From NCBI RefSeq assembly GCF_000183365.1, contig NC_014751.1:806001-870000 (forward strand): 64,000 nt of DNA. Direction: 5' to 3'. The notes beneath the pieces are model-generated. The model had not been told where the DNA came from and did no database searches. It saw only the letters and a list, made by a program, of their open reading frames with translations. Origin of the DNA: Mycoplasma leachii PG50. GTDB lineage: Bacteria; Bacillota_I; Bacilli_A; Mycoplasmatales; Mycoplasmataceae. The position numbers and the translations under genes are program-made. This document shows positions 26,208 to 36,616 of the stretch, piece after piece; the first letter of the stretch is position 1, and the number at the start of each line of letters is the position of its first letter.

Positions 26208-26786
26208 TTATTTTTCCTTTTTTATAAACTCATAATTTTCTATTTTTTTAAGACAATATGTTATTAATTCAGCATCTAAACAGACATCTTTTTCTCAAGG
26301 AGATACTTCTGCTTTTAAATTTTTAATTTTAACTTGATTAGTTCTTTTACCTTTTAATTTGAAATCTTGATAGTTACTTTCATTAATAATGTTTAAATTT
26401 ACTAAAAGCGTGATTATTTTACTTTGTCTATATATTGAAACATTCTTATTTAAACTTTTTGAAAAAATGTTATCTGCAATTTGTTTTGTAGATAATTCTT
26501 TATTAATTATTTTTCAATTACCATTTACATTTTTAATATAACCAAAAGCAGTTAAAACTAAACAAAACTGATCATAAGTAGCATCACTAGTAAAAATGTC
26601 AATTTCTTTATCATTTTCATTCATAACATTAATGTTGTTATTAATCTTGCTACTTGGTGAAATATAAAAGCTATTAAACTCCAAATAATTATCTCTAAAT
26701 CTTTTCAAATATGATTTAGCATTAGTACCAACTGTATGAAATATAGCATTCTTTATAATTTCTTTAAGTTCTTCTTTAAATTCCAT
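26208..26786 (-). CDS. Unknown protein between a DNA methylase and a DUF262 nuclease
   Basis: A 192-residue soluble protein with no signal peptide or TM helix that I do not recognise. It starts MEFKEELKEIIKNAIFHTVG. The C-terminal half (IYRQSKIITLLVNLNII, then NQVKIKNLKAEVSPW) could be a winged-helix fold, judged only from the helix pattern. It lies 3 bases after the methylase stop and 2 bases before the DUF262 start, so it must be made with them. A DNA-binding or specificity role is a guess from context. Confidence 0.7.
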
Positions 26787-26789
26787 ATA

Positions 26790-27641
26790 TTATTTACTTT
26801 TCTTATTTAGTTTTATTTTGATTTGATTAATAATATCTTTGATCAACTCACTTGGAATTGAACTTCTTTTTGAATAACTTCCTCTTGCCATATGATCATT
26901 GTTTCCTTTATTTCTATTTGTTAGTAGATCAAGTTTTATATTGCTTTTAAAAATAGTTGGTTTTAAAGAAAAATCAATATCATAAGATGAGTAATAAATT
27001 TTATTTTCATAGAATTTATTATGAAAATCTCAATGGTGTTTTTGAAAGTCTCAAGTTTTACTTGTTGCTGGATTTTCTATAATTCATATTTTAGGCTTAA
27101 AAGTTTGTATTATATGAATAGTAGCTCCTATTGTACTAATTCCTAGTATTCTTCCGATTTCTTTTTGCAAAAATAGTCTTCTTTTAACAGGATGAGCAGT
27201 TTTATTATATTCATCGTAGTATTTTTTATTTCTAACTTTTCAAATTGAAGTATCATCTTCAACTTTTTCTGAAGTAGTAGTGATTTTGGCAAACATCTTA
27301 CCACCACAATCAGCTCCACTTCAACTTTCACATGGTGGAGAAGCTAAGATAATATCTGGTTTTTCTAATTGTTTTAATTGATTTATTAAATTAAAGTTAA
27401 GTAATGATAAATCAATTTGTTTATATTTATAATTTTCTGATTCTTTGAATTTTATTTTACTAGGATCGTTGATACCAATAGAATAGACTATAAATTCATT
27501 ATCAAAGTATTTTTTAATTGCTTTTTGATAACTACTTTCAGCATCATCATATAAAGCTCATATTACATATTTAGATATTGGTTTTTCATTTAGTAGAGAA
27601 TTTTTGCTATCTTTTTCGCTATCTTCTCCTCTATTGTGCAT
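26790..27641 (-). CDS. C5-like DNA methyltransferase of a putative defence operon
   Basis: A 283-residue protein. It has ILASPPCESWSGADCGGK with the putative catalytic cysteine at residue 104 (PC dipeptide of C5 methylases), and KIWIIENPATSKTW near residue 204, resembling motif VI ENP/ENV. The SAM-binding N terminus is atypical (YVIWALYDDAESSY rather than LFAGxGG). The target-recognition part is short, similar to phage-type methylases. The start at 27641 is preferred because a GGAGG lies 7 bases before it; an in-frame ATG at 27656 would add five residues. First gene of the operon with the 192-residue protein and the DUF262 nuclease. Probably methylates DNA to mark self, or gives the mark sensed by the nuclease. 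Confidence 0.75.
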
Positions 27642-28054
27642 AGCAAAAACCTCCATATTACCTATAAAGTTAATGATATATATATATATATATGCAAGCG
27701 ATTAACATAAAAAGATTTAATTTATTCAACAATATAAGTTTTATATTTATAAAAAATTAAAATAAAGTTAAACATTTTAAATTAAGTTATTTAAGATACT
27801 GCAATAATCATCAATTTTTAATTAATATCTAAATAAGTATAACTAGAAATAAAAAAGAAAAGCCTAATAGCTATTCTTATACTGTTATTTGAATTTTTCA
27901 TTATTTTATAAGCATGTTTATAAATTTTTTTGCTAATTTTAAAGTTTTAGTGTTCATACTCACAACTTAATTCATCTTTATTATCTTATGACGCATCGAT
28001 AAATATTGAATTACTTATTAAATAAATAAAAATTCCCTTGATTATTTAAAAATC
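27642..28054. other. AT-rich intergenic region with (AT)9 repeat
   Basis: No coding frame of note in this 413-base gap. It contains the promoter side of the methylase operon with an 18-base perfect AT dinucleotide repeat (27676-27693) and, at its right end, the terminator of the frameshifted lipoprotein gene. The middle is featureless AT-rich sequence with stops in all frames. Confidence 0.6.
27676..27693 (-). repeat. (AT)9 dinucleotide tract upstream of the methylase operon
   Basis: Eighteen bases of perfect alternating A and T, 35-52 bases before the methylase start codon. A TTGCAT sequence flanks it on the upstream side (27692-27697). TA repeats between promoter boxes are known to drive phase variation of a surface gene in the M. 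mycoides group, so this tract could switch the operon. The -10 box that would pair with TTGCAT is poor. Confidence 0.6.
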
Positions 28055-28067
28055 TAAGGGAATTTTT
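28031..28067 (-). terminator. Terminator of the third M23-like lipoprotein gene
   Basis: Stem AAATTCCCTT/AAGGGAATTT (10 bp) with a 16-base AT loop and a T run on the minus strand, overlapping the last codons of the frameshifted gene. Confidence 0.7.
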
Positions 28068-30449
28068 CAATTCTATAATTATTGTTTATGTATTTTTATA
28101 TAGTCTTCAATATTAAATTGTAAAGTTCTAGGATCTCTTAATTTATAAATTAAGTTAGGATCAGCATAACCTTCTTCAATTTCTCATTTATTTAAATTAG
28201 CAGCAGGAGCATAATCTCTTAGTTCATTTGATATTTCTTTTTGTGGATTTTTTCTTTTACCTGTTATTGGATCTGTTTGATATACTTTAAAATTAATACC
28301 TGCTTTTAATTGTTTAGTTTTTTTATCTTTAATTCATAAAAAGTCAAATGATCCATGAACACCAATGTTTCCTAAATTTGAATAGTTTACTTCAGAAGAT
28401 TTGTATTTTTTTAGTCTATCTGGACTTAAAAACTTGTTTGAAGCTTTTAAATTAAAATAGTTTTTTGTTAAATAATGTGTTCTATTTGTATATAAGTTAA
28501 CATGAGCATGTGACATTCAACCTCCATTAGTTGACTCACTTCCTAAATAACCTATAATTTCACCTTTTTTAACTTTAGTTGGTCTATCTATCTGGAGTAA
28601 GTGTTGGAACAACTTGAATTGTTCTTTTATTTCCTCTATTTAGTATTGTTCCATTTCTACTTATATGCCCTAATTCTACAGTTTTAGCTTGTCAACCTAA
28701 TTTTGGATTATTTAAAGTTCTTGATGCATCCAAATGTAAAAATGACATAAAAATATGATCAGAATTATTATTTAAATAAATTTCTTTTTGTTTTGGAGAT
28801 CAATCTAATGAACTAACAGGAATTTTAAGAACCATTACAGTTCCTACTCCTTCTCTTGGTCTTGTTGTAGTAAATTCATAAGCAGCAATAACTTCTCCAT
28901 CATATGGCATTAATACTTCTTGATGATCATTTGCAATATAATCTTCACCAATATGCATATATGATGGTGTTTTTACTTTTTCATCATAAAATGTTCTAGA
29001 AATACCATAACCTCCAGAAAATAACTCAGAATTAAAACTTCCAAAAAATGACTTATCAATACTTGGTAATATTGTTGCATCTAATCTTTCTGTTGCAAAA
29101 CTTGGAGCTTTTATGTGTTGTTTTGTAAACTGATTTGTAAACAATAAACTATAATTTCCAACTCCAATATTTTTTACAAGTTTAAAAGAACTAGAATCTA
29201 AAAGTTTTAAGTTTAATTCAATACTTGCATTTCTAAAATCTTTACTTGTAATTTTATTAATACTAATATCTTTAATTTGATCACTATAAGTTTTAACTAT
29301 TAAATTACTTTTATCTAAACTAGATAAATTAGTATTATTTTCAGTATTTGCAATTGTATTAACTTTAACTAAATCAGTTAATTTTATTTTTTTTCAAAAA
29401 CTATCATTTCAATCAAAACTAAATTTAGAAAATAAAGAAAAGCCGGCTTGGAAATTATCTTTTACATTTTCTTTTTTATTATTAACACCAACTCTTATTT
29501 TTAAATTAGCTTCATTTTGTTTTAAATTAGCATCTTTAAAATCAACATCTTCTAAAGTTAATTTAAATTCAAAGTTTTGATATTTTTTTTCAATTTCTTT
29601 AAATTTAGATTCATCAACATTAAACATTTCTTTTAATTGTTTTGAATCTAAATCATGAATTGATCATTTCTCTAATAAATCTTTTTTAAATTTATTATTA
29701 TTTAAAGTAACTTTTAAATCAGTAGATTTAAGTGTTTTTAATTCTTCAAAAGCTTTTTTAAGTTCTTCTTGTTGTTTAACAACTTCTTCTAAGCTTTTAA
29801 TTTTAGTTTGCTGTTTTTCTTTATCAGCTTTTAGTGTTTCTAGTTGACTTTTAGCTTTTGAAATAGCATCTTTAACATACACTTCAATAGTATGTTCACT
29901 ATATAAACCTTGTTGATATTTGGCTTTATTATGTGAAGTTAAATTAAGTCTTACTCTAATAGGAAAAACAATGTTAAAACTATTATTTACATCTCTTCTA
30001 ACATTATTATAATCAATACTAAAAGATAAACGGTTAATTAAATTACCACTATAATGTAATTTATCTTTAAGAATCTTTTTAAATTCTTGTTGATTAAATT
30101 CCATATATTTAGTCATATAATTATCTAACATCATATCTTCAAATAAAACAGTTTTACTTGAAGCACCATCTATTTTATAGACAATTAAATTATCAATTTG
30201 ATTATTAGTAAAATATTCATTAATTTCAGATAAAATGTTGATTTGATTATTAGTTTCAAATCTTAATAAATCATTATTATTGAACTTAGTTTTATTATTT
30301 AAATTTAAAAATATTTCTGAATTTTGATTAGTAGTATTTCTATTAGTACAACTAATAACTGTAATTATTGGAGCTGTTGATAAAATAGTTATAAAAGAAA
30401 ATAACAAACACTTTTTAAATTTCAAATTTTTAAAAGATCAATTTTTCAT
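28055..30449 (-). pseudogene. Lipoprotein with M23-like domain, copy 3, broken by a 4-base duplication
   Basis: The gene starts MKN, a TGA Trp codon, then SFKNLKFKKCLLFSF, with lipobox TVISC. It shares the domain order of the two intact paralogues: an N-terminal NQINILSEINEYFTNNQ segment, a predicted coiled coil (about residues 185-240) and an M23-like domain. MHIGEDY is still in the first frame (about 28960), but SHAHVNLY (about 28510) is in another frame. The break is at about 28590, where the minus strand reads GATAGATAGA; removing one GATA restores the frame and gives KKGEIIGYLG as in the paralogues. Without it, translation ends before the HxH zinc ligands. It could be a pseudogene or a switchable allele. 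An AAGGAG site precedes the ATG. Confidence 0.75.
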
Positions 30450-30460
30450 ATATCTCCTTA

Positions 30461-31360
30461 TTAAGAAACACTAATATATACTCCAGATGCCATTTTTATT
30501 AATATTGCAAAAAATGCTAGAATCATTGGAATAATAATAGTTAATATTACAACTATAAAAAACTTAATTAAATCTTTATAATAAGTTGATTGTTGTTTTA
30601 GTTGCTTTGATAATTTCAAATAACTAATAGTTTTAAAAATAATATTTATTAAAGAAAAAAATAAATGAAAACAAAAGAAATTTACAAATGATGAAGCAAA
30701 AATAATTACTCCAACAACTAGTCCTTCAATTAGTTTTACTTGAAAATCATTAGTTTTATAAAATGCTGTATTTGTCATACTTATTAAAGGTAATAACAGC
30801 ATTAACATCATAATAAAAGCAATTTCTTTTATTGTGTATCATTTTAAAGACAACTTATCATCAAAACTAACAATCATACTAATTTTTAAATGATTAATAT
30901 TATTTTCTAAATCGGTTTGATTAATTTTTTTAATTAAAAAAAATAATCCAACAAACAAACTAAACCCTAAAAATCCACCAATTAATTGACCAGTTAGAAT
31001 ATATGGTATTCCTTTTCATAAAAGAGAGCCAATTAAAGTATTTGAGCTATTTAAAACTTGTCCACTATTTGCTAAACCCTTTAAAACACTTAAATAAAAA
31101 ACACTTAAAGGATTTAAAAATGGATAAACACTAGTTTGTGAGGCTATACTTGAAAAAGCTCAAGGCAAATAAAAAGCTAATAGAGTTGCTATAGTATAAC
31201 CTGATGATAAAAAGATTTTATTATGTTGTTTTTTTAAAATTACAGCAAATAATTTTCATAAAAAAACTAAAAATATTAATGTTGCTACACTTAATATTTC
31301 AAAACTAAAAACGGTTGAGTTAAAAAACGTTCTTAACGCATTTCCTGGCTGATTTGTCAT
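30461..31360 (-). CDS. Polytopic membrane protein partnered with M23-like lipoprotein, copy B
   Basis: A 299-residue protein, a clear paralogue of the product of 23326-24228: MTNQPGNALRTFFNSTVF against MIQKNTPGEALRTFFNPTVF, then FLNPLSVFYLSVLKG against FLNPLVVFFKAVFIG, and the shared C terminus IKMASGVYISVS. It has about six TM helices. After the first NP loop comes LTGQLIGGFLGFSLFV, which resembles aquaporin helix 3, so a distant channel is one option. Its stop lies just before the ribosome site of the copy-3 lipoprotein gene, giving the same gene order as copy A. Confidence 0.6.
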
Positions 31361-31396
31361 TTATTTATCTCCTAAATAATAAAATAGTTTAAACAT

Positions 31397-31430
31397 AAAA
31401 AATTTTATTGAAACAACAATAAAATTTTTT
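31397..31430 (-). terminator. Terminator of the p37-type ABC transporter operon
   Basis: Stem AAAAAATTTTATTG/CAATAAAATTTTTT with a 6-base loop and T tail on the minus strand, about 30 bases beyond the permease stop. Confidence 0.75.
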
Positions 31431-31459
31431 TCTAGATTATAGTTTATTAAAATATCTAG

Positions 31460-33208
31460 TTATTTTCTGATTTTTTTATTAACATATCTAGCAATTAGAT
31501 TTATTATTAATATTGCAAATGTTGCAATTCATACATAACTCATAGCTAATCTTGGATAAAATGCTTTTGTATCTAAATACTTAGTAATTAAGTGTCCAAT
31601 ATATAATTTATCACTAGCTAAAATATAATAAGTAATTGATGCTCTAAATATTAATTCAAAATAAAAAATTGATAATGAGATAAATTCAATTTTAATTGCG
31701 GGCAAGACATACTTTAAAAATATTTGATTATTACTATATCCTTGGATTTTTAAATTATTAATAATTTGAATATTTAAATTATCAACTACTTCAACTAATT
31801 GTTTTGCTTTACTTGAAGCTTGATGTAAACTTACAACAATAATTACTAGTGTTAAAGCATTACTAAATATTGGATGAAAAACATAAAAATAAACTATAGT
31901 TGGAATTAATCTAATTAAAACATTTAAACTTCTACAAATAATTACAATAAATAAATTATTTAATCTTATTGATTGTAATCTAATACCTATAATTGCAATA
32001 ATTATGCAAATAAACATAGCAACAATTGTAAACTGTAGTGAATTTCAAATTAAAAGAATTGGGTTATTTTCAATATGTTTGTTAAAAATACTAAAACTAG
32101 CAAAGTTTGGGTTTAACAAATTATTAAAAAATGATTTAACATAATCTAAATTAAAGATATAAATTGGAATATTAATAAAAGTAATAATACTTATAATAGT
32201 TAAGCTAATAAAAATTAAACTAATAATAATTTTATTAACATTTAGTTTTTTAGATAATCGTGTATAGTATTCAAATTTAGTTTCATTTTTTTGCTTATAA
32301 ACTTTAGATCGAGCTTCAACTAAGTATTTTTTAAATAAATAGTTTAATAATTCTAAAACTAAAATAAAACTCATTAATACTAATAAAGGTATACCTAGCT
32401 GATTAAAATTTGCAGTGTTTTCACTTCCATAAACTATTAATCTACCTATTCCAGGTAAACTTAAAGCTGCTAGAATTGAAGCTCATCTAATGTTTGATTC
32501 AAATGAAAAAATGAATAATGCAATTACTCTATTTTTTATTCTTGGATAAATTTCTTTAAAAAAAGCTTTAAACTTTGAATTACCTTGACTTATTGAAACA
32601 TAATATGGCTGTAAATCAAATGAATTTAACATATCAATATAGTATTTATGTAATCATAATCAAGTAAATCAAATATAAACTAATAATAAACTTAAATCGT
32701 TTCTAAAAGTTGAAGTTATCAGAATAATAAAGATCAATTCAGGCGTACTTCTTAAAATTAAAATTACTATACTTATTAGATAAGATAAAAATTTATTATT
32801 AACTTTATCAAATGATAAAAAACTAGTAATAATAGCTAATATAAAACCAATAAAAGTTCCAGTTAAAGCTAGTTTAATTGTTATTCATAATAATCTAAGT
32901 GTATCTAAAAACAAATTAGTATATTCATTTGAAATATAACTAGTATCTAAAAAGTTTTTATTTTCAAAACTAAATAGTAAAGCTAATTTTTTAGTTACTT
33001 GATAAAAGTTATCAATATTAATAAGACTTGCTTGATTATAAAAACATCAACCTATTAATAATAAAACTAAAAGTATTAAAAGGTTAAAATAGATTTTATG
33101 AAACTTTCAACTTGTTTTTGTATTAGTAATTCTGTTTATATAACGATATTTAAAGAAATTAGATTCTTTAACTAAAAATGGCTTTTTATAATTTTGTCTA
33201 ATTGCCAT
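31460..33208 (-). CDS. ABC transporter permease with two fused membrane domains (PhnE-like; probable thiamine/TPP importer)
   Basis: A 582-residue permease made of two homologous halves. The first transmembrane domain (about residues 80-280) has an EAA-type loop near SLPGIGRLIVYGSEN. The second (about 340-570) has the corresponding KYVLPAIKIEFISLSIFYFE and GHLITKYLD. A single chain thus supplies both halves of the channel. The family is named for phosphonate uptake, but the operon is headed by a TPP riboswitch, so I infer uptake of thiamine or its phosphate. The start overlaps the ATPase gene by 37 bases, with AAGGAT as ribosome site. Confidence 0.8.
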
Positions 33209-33921
33209 TGGTTTATATCCTTAGTTTTTTTATCAAGCACAATTTGCTTATTATCAATTGCTATTACTCTATCAAAATATTTTTTAACTAGACTAAGATC
33301 ATGAATGTTTACTAAAATAGTTTTATTTTGTTCTGAAATATTTTTAAGTATTTTAAGTACTTCAATACTAGTTTTTTTATCTAAATTACTTGTTGGTTCA
33401 TCTGCTAAAATTAACTCAACATCTTTTATTAATAGTTTTGCAATTTCTACACGTTGTTGTTGACCACCAGAAAGTTCACTTACTTTAAAAAAAGCTTTAT
33501 CTAAAATATTTAATTCATCTAATTTTTCAAAAATTGTTATTTTTTGTTTTTTAGTTAATATACTAAAAAACTTATAAAAACTATTTTTATATTTACTAGT
33601 TGATCTAATAATGTTGTTATAAACATTATCAGTATAAATAAGATTTGGAGTTTGTGTTAGAAAACCTATTTTTGAAATAAAATTACGTTTCTGTTTTTTA
33701 TTAAATTTTAAAATGTCTTGATCAAACACTTTTATCTGACCATTTACTGGTTTTAATGAATTAATTATTATTTTAAATAATGTACTTTTTCCAACTCCAG
33801 ATGGACCAATTATAGCAACTAGTTCACCTTGAAAAATATCTAAAGTAATATTTTCTAAAACTAAATCACTTTTATTATTATATTTAACTAATATTTCTTT
33901 TAACTCTATAACCTTTTTCAT
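33172..33921 (-). CDS. ABC transporter ATP-binding protein (PhnC-like; probable thiamine/TPP importer)
   Basis: A 249-residue ATPase. It has Walker A GPSGVGKST, the signature LSGGQQQRVEIAKLL, and Walker B VELILADEPTSNLD with the catalytic Glu and D-loop. The H-loop His is in LVNIHDLSLVKKY. It powers the two-domain permease encoded next, with which it overlaps. Its start lies directly against the stop of the lipoprotein gene, so all three are one transcription unit under the riboswitch at 35448-35517. Confidence 0.9.
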   Translation of the reverse strand: MKKVIELKEILVKYNNKSDLVLENITLDIFQGELVAIIGPSGVGKSTLFKIIINSLKPVNGQIKVFDQDILKFNKKQKRNFISKIGFLTQTPNLIYTDNVYNNIIRSTSKYKNSFYKFFSILTKKQKITIFEKLDELNILDKAFFKVSELSGGQQQRVEIAKLLIKDVELILADEPTSNLDKKTSIEVLKILKNISEQNKTILVNIHDLSLVKKYFDRVIAIDNKQIVLDKKTKDINQWQLDKIIKSHF

Positions 33922-35388
33922 CTATTTTTGTTTTTCGATTTTATCAATATTTGTTACTAAATCTTGTTTTGATTCAGCTTGTACTTGTAATTTTACTAAT
34001 TTTTCAAATAAGTCCATACTTAATGGCATAAATTTGTTATATCCAGTATAAATTCCATAAGTATTTTCTTCTAATGTTAATGAATGTAGTGCTTTTGAAA
34101 GTAATTCAACTTGTTTGTCTAATAAACCTTTTCTAGCTAAAACAACATCATAACCAGCTGGATTAGTCATTGTTAAAGTTCTAACTATAGCACCATTTTT
34201 ATCTTTCATGCCATTAACTGCTGGTTTTGCTGCTGGAGCTGGCGCAACAGGTGCTGCTGTGGCAGATGTAGTAGCGGCAGTCATCATAGCTTTTCCGCCA
34301 TTCATTGTATTTTCAGTTGGTTTAAAATCAGTTGGTTTATATTTTTCACTTTTTTCTTTTGATTTTGTTCAGTTGTAAGAACCTTCATCATCAAATCCTA
34401 TTCTTGGAACAAGTTGAGAATTACCCTGCTTTTTACCTAATTGAGCAGATACTTTTTGTCCTTTAACAATGTATTGTTCGTATTTCTTACCTTCTAAATC
34501 TTCTTTAATTTCTGAAACAGTCTTATTAAAATGACGTGCAAATAATGCTACTTGATATTTATATCCACCAGCACTACTTGTTTTTTCATAAACCACACCA
34601 TTTTTAATGAATTCTTCTCAATTTTTACTTTCTCAAGCTTTGATTATTTTTTCTCGATCTGCTTCATTACCCGCTATTAAAACAGCACCACGATATACGT
34701 AAGTTAAATCACCATTTTTGTAGAAGTTAGTGTATTTTGATCCATCAAAATGTAAGGTCTTACCATTTGTATTTTTACCATCTTTAGATTCTTTAGTATA
34801 TCATTCAGGATATTCACCATATTCTAATCATTTTTTGTTATTTTCATCCGCTAGTTTACGTAGTGAATCTTCTTTCATTCCATCTTTATAGAATGTGTTA
34901 TCTCCTGATTGTCAGTTAAACTGTAAAGTTGCAGCTTGAGAAACTAATTTGAAAGGCAAATCTTTTTTTAGAGTTTTTTTATTAACATCTCAAACATTAC
35001 TTAAATAGTATGAATAATTAGCAATATAAACATCATTTTCAGAGTCATTTTTTTCCAATTTTGAAAAGTAAGTTTTTTTGTCAAAGTCAACTTTGATATC
35101 AAATTTAACATCTTTAAATTTTTTAGTTGCTTCATCTTTGTTTTTTAATTCATTAAATTTTTTAGTTAATAATTCTATGAATGCTTTACTTTTATCTCCA
35201 GCAGTTACAGCACCAGTATTATAATCTAAGTTACTAAAAAATCCATCATTAATTCAAGAGTTATTGATTGTTATTGTAGTATCTCAGCTTTCTTTAGTTT
35301 GACAAGCAACAACAAATGAACTTATAGAACCAATAGAAACAGCTGATAACATTGTTCCTAATGCTACTTTTAATCTATTTGTATACAT
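33922..35388 (-). CDS. p37-type substrate-binding lipoprotein (probable thiamine/TPP binding)
   Basis: A 488-residue lipoprotein: signal MYTNRLKVALGTMLSAVS, lipobox FVVAC with Cys 29. The body resembles Mycoplasma p37/Cypl (for example FKDVKFDIKVDFDKKTYFSKL and NDVYIANYSYYL). p37 of M. hyorhinis has been shown structurally to bind thiamine diphosphate, which agrees with the TPP riboswitch in front of this gene. An odd Ala/Pro/Thr-rich insert (TAATTSATAAPVAPAPAA, about residues 370-387) looks like a flexible linker and is much more GC-rich than its surroundings. First gene of the transporter operon, with AAGGAG as ribosome site. Confidence 0.85.
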
Positions 35389-35422
35389 TCTTATCTCCTT
35401 TTTAAAATAAGGGAAAAATAAA

Positions 35423-35449
35423 AGGTTATACCTTTTAAGGGCATAACCT
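35423..35449 (-). terminator. Riboswitch-controlled terminator
   Basis: Stem AGGTTATGCC/GGTATAACCT (one G-U pair) with a 7-base loop, followed on the minus strand by TTTTATTTTT. Its 5' arm shares two bases with the closing helix of the TPP aptamer, the geometry needed for ligand-dependent termination ahead of the transporter genes. Confidence 0.75.
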
Positions 35450-35517
35450 GTAAAAAATCTCTAGCCACGCATGAATTACCATGATCTGCTAATAGGTATA
35501 ATCTCAGCCTTTTACAG
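35448..35517 (-). promoter_or_regulatory. TPP (thiamine pyrophosphate) riboswitch aptamer
   Basis: On the minus strand the leader reads, in order: closing helix CTGTAAAA; GGCTGAGAttATACC (the conserved CUGAGA followed by AUACC); GCAGATCATGGTAATTCATGC (the CUGAUC..GGxUAAU-type core); GTGGCTAGAGA; and TTTTACAG closing the first helix. These are the diagnostic THI-element blocks at the expected spacing. It lies 60 bases upstream of the p37 lipoprotein start with a terminator in between, so TPP should switch the operon off. Confidence 0.85.
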
Positions 35518-35621
35518 CACCCTTATTTGCTTTAATTATACTTTAATAGATCAAATAGTTATATAAAAAAATAATAAATATTCAAACATTAAAAAAATTA
35601 AAAAAAATTAAATAGTTAAAA

Positions 35622-36485
35622 CTACTTTTTAATACTAAATTCTTTTGGAATCTCTTCTTTTAAAACATATTTAAAAATATATTCTCCAACTCCACCTTGA
35701 TCTGCAGTTAAACTAGTAACATCATCAGCTGCATTTTTAACAATCTCTAGTTTTGAATTTTTCATAGCAACTCCAGTTCCTGCAAATTTAATAGCTTCTA
35801 AGTCGTTTTCTCCATCTCCAAAAAATAAAATTTCTTCTGGTTTTATATTTAATTCTTTTGCAACATATTCTAAACCATAACCTTTATTAACACCAATTGG
35901 ATTAATTTCAATATTTTCTTTTGCATTTGTTACATAACTAAAAGAAAAAGCACTAAAACCTAGATCTTCAACTTTTTTTCTCATTTGTCTCATATTTTCT
36001 TTTTTACCAAAACAAATATATTTAGTAATTTGAGCTTCTAATTTTTTATTAGGTTTATAAGTTTTTACTACTCTTTGAGCTCTTTTTTTCATTCATCAAA
36101 AAAATATAGATATTCCTTTATTTTTATAAGCAATATTTTCATTAAGTGTATAACAAAAAGCATGAGCTTTATGTTGTTTTATAATACTAAAGATTTGATC
36201 CACTTGTTGAGCTGCAAAGTTTTTTGTATATCTAATCTTTACACTACCATTTTTCTCATAACTAAACACTTGTCCACCATTTTGACTAATAAAAGGAATA
36301 GAAGTATTTAATAAATCTAATTGTTTTGCAATAAATCTAGTAGTTGTTATAGTTCTTCCTGTTGCTATAACTATTTTTATTCCTTTATCTTTAGCTTTTT
36401 TTATAGCAAGTTTAGTTAGTTCATGAATTCCGTTTTTTCTAGAATACACTGTTCCATCAATATCAATAGCAATTATTTTATACAT
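35622..36485 (-). CDS. HAD-superfamily (Cof-type) phosphatase
   Basis: A 287-residue protein. Motif I is [12 protein letters not shown] with the nucleophile and acid/base aspartates. Motif II lies in IVIATGRTI, and motif IV is [14 protein letters not shown]. The roughly 110-residue cap between motifs II and III places it in the Cof/YidA class. Such enzymes dephosphorylate sugar phosphates or nucleotides; the substrate is not deducible. Two consecutive TGA (Trp) codons occur at 36093-36098. It is divergent from malY. Confidence 0.85.
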
Positions 36486-36616
36486 AAAAACTCTCTTTTC
36501 TATTATTATGATTATAACAAAATCAATTATTCTAATATCTTGATGAATTTTAGTTTCTTAATATAAGGAGTTAATAAGTAATATAAGAACTTTTATAATT
36601 AATTTGAGGTGAAATA

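Noticed and set aside
27143..27331. A 62-codon frame beginning with GTG
   Set aside because: It is the alternative frame of the methylase gene around the PPCESW motif; the real frame is open over 283 codons with TGA as Trp.
18545..31360. Immunoglobulin-binding/protease (MIB-MIP) system
   Set aside because: Tandem large lipoproteins in this group invite the idea, but the domain seen is M23-like with HxxxD and HxH, not the serine-protease type I remember for MIP. No link can be shown from sequence.
31460..35388. Alkylphosphonate transporter
   Set aside because: The family resemblance is real, but the TPP riboswitch and p37 homology point to thiamine/TPP instead.
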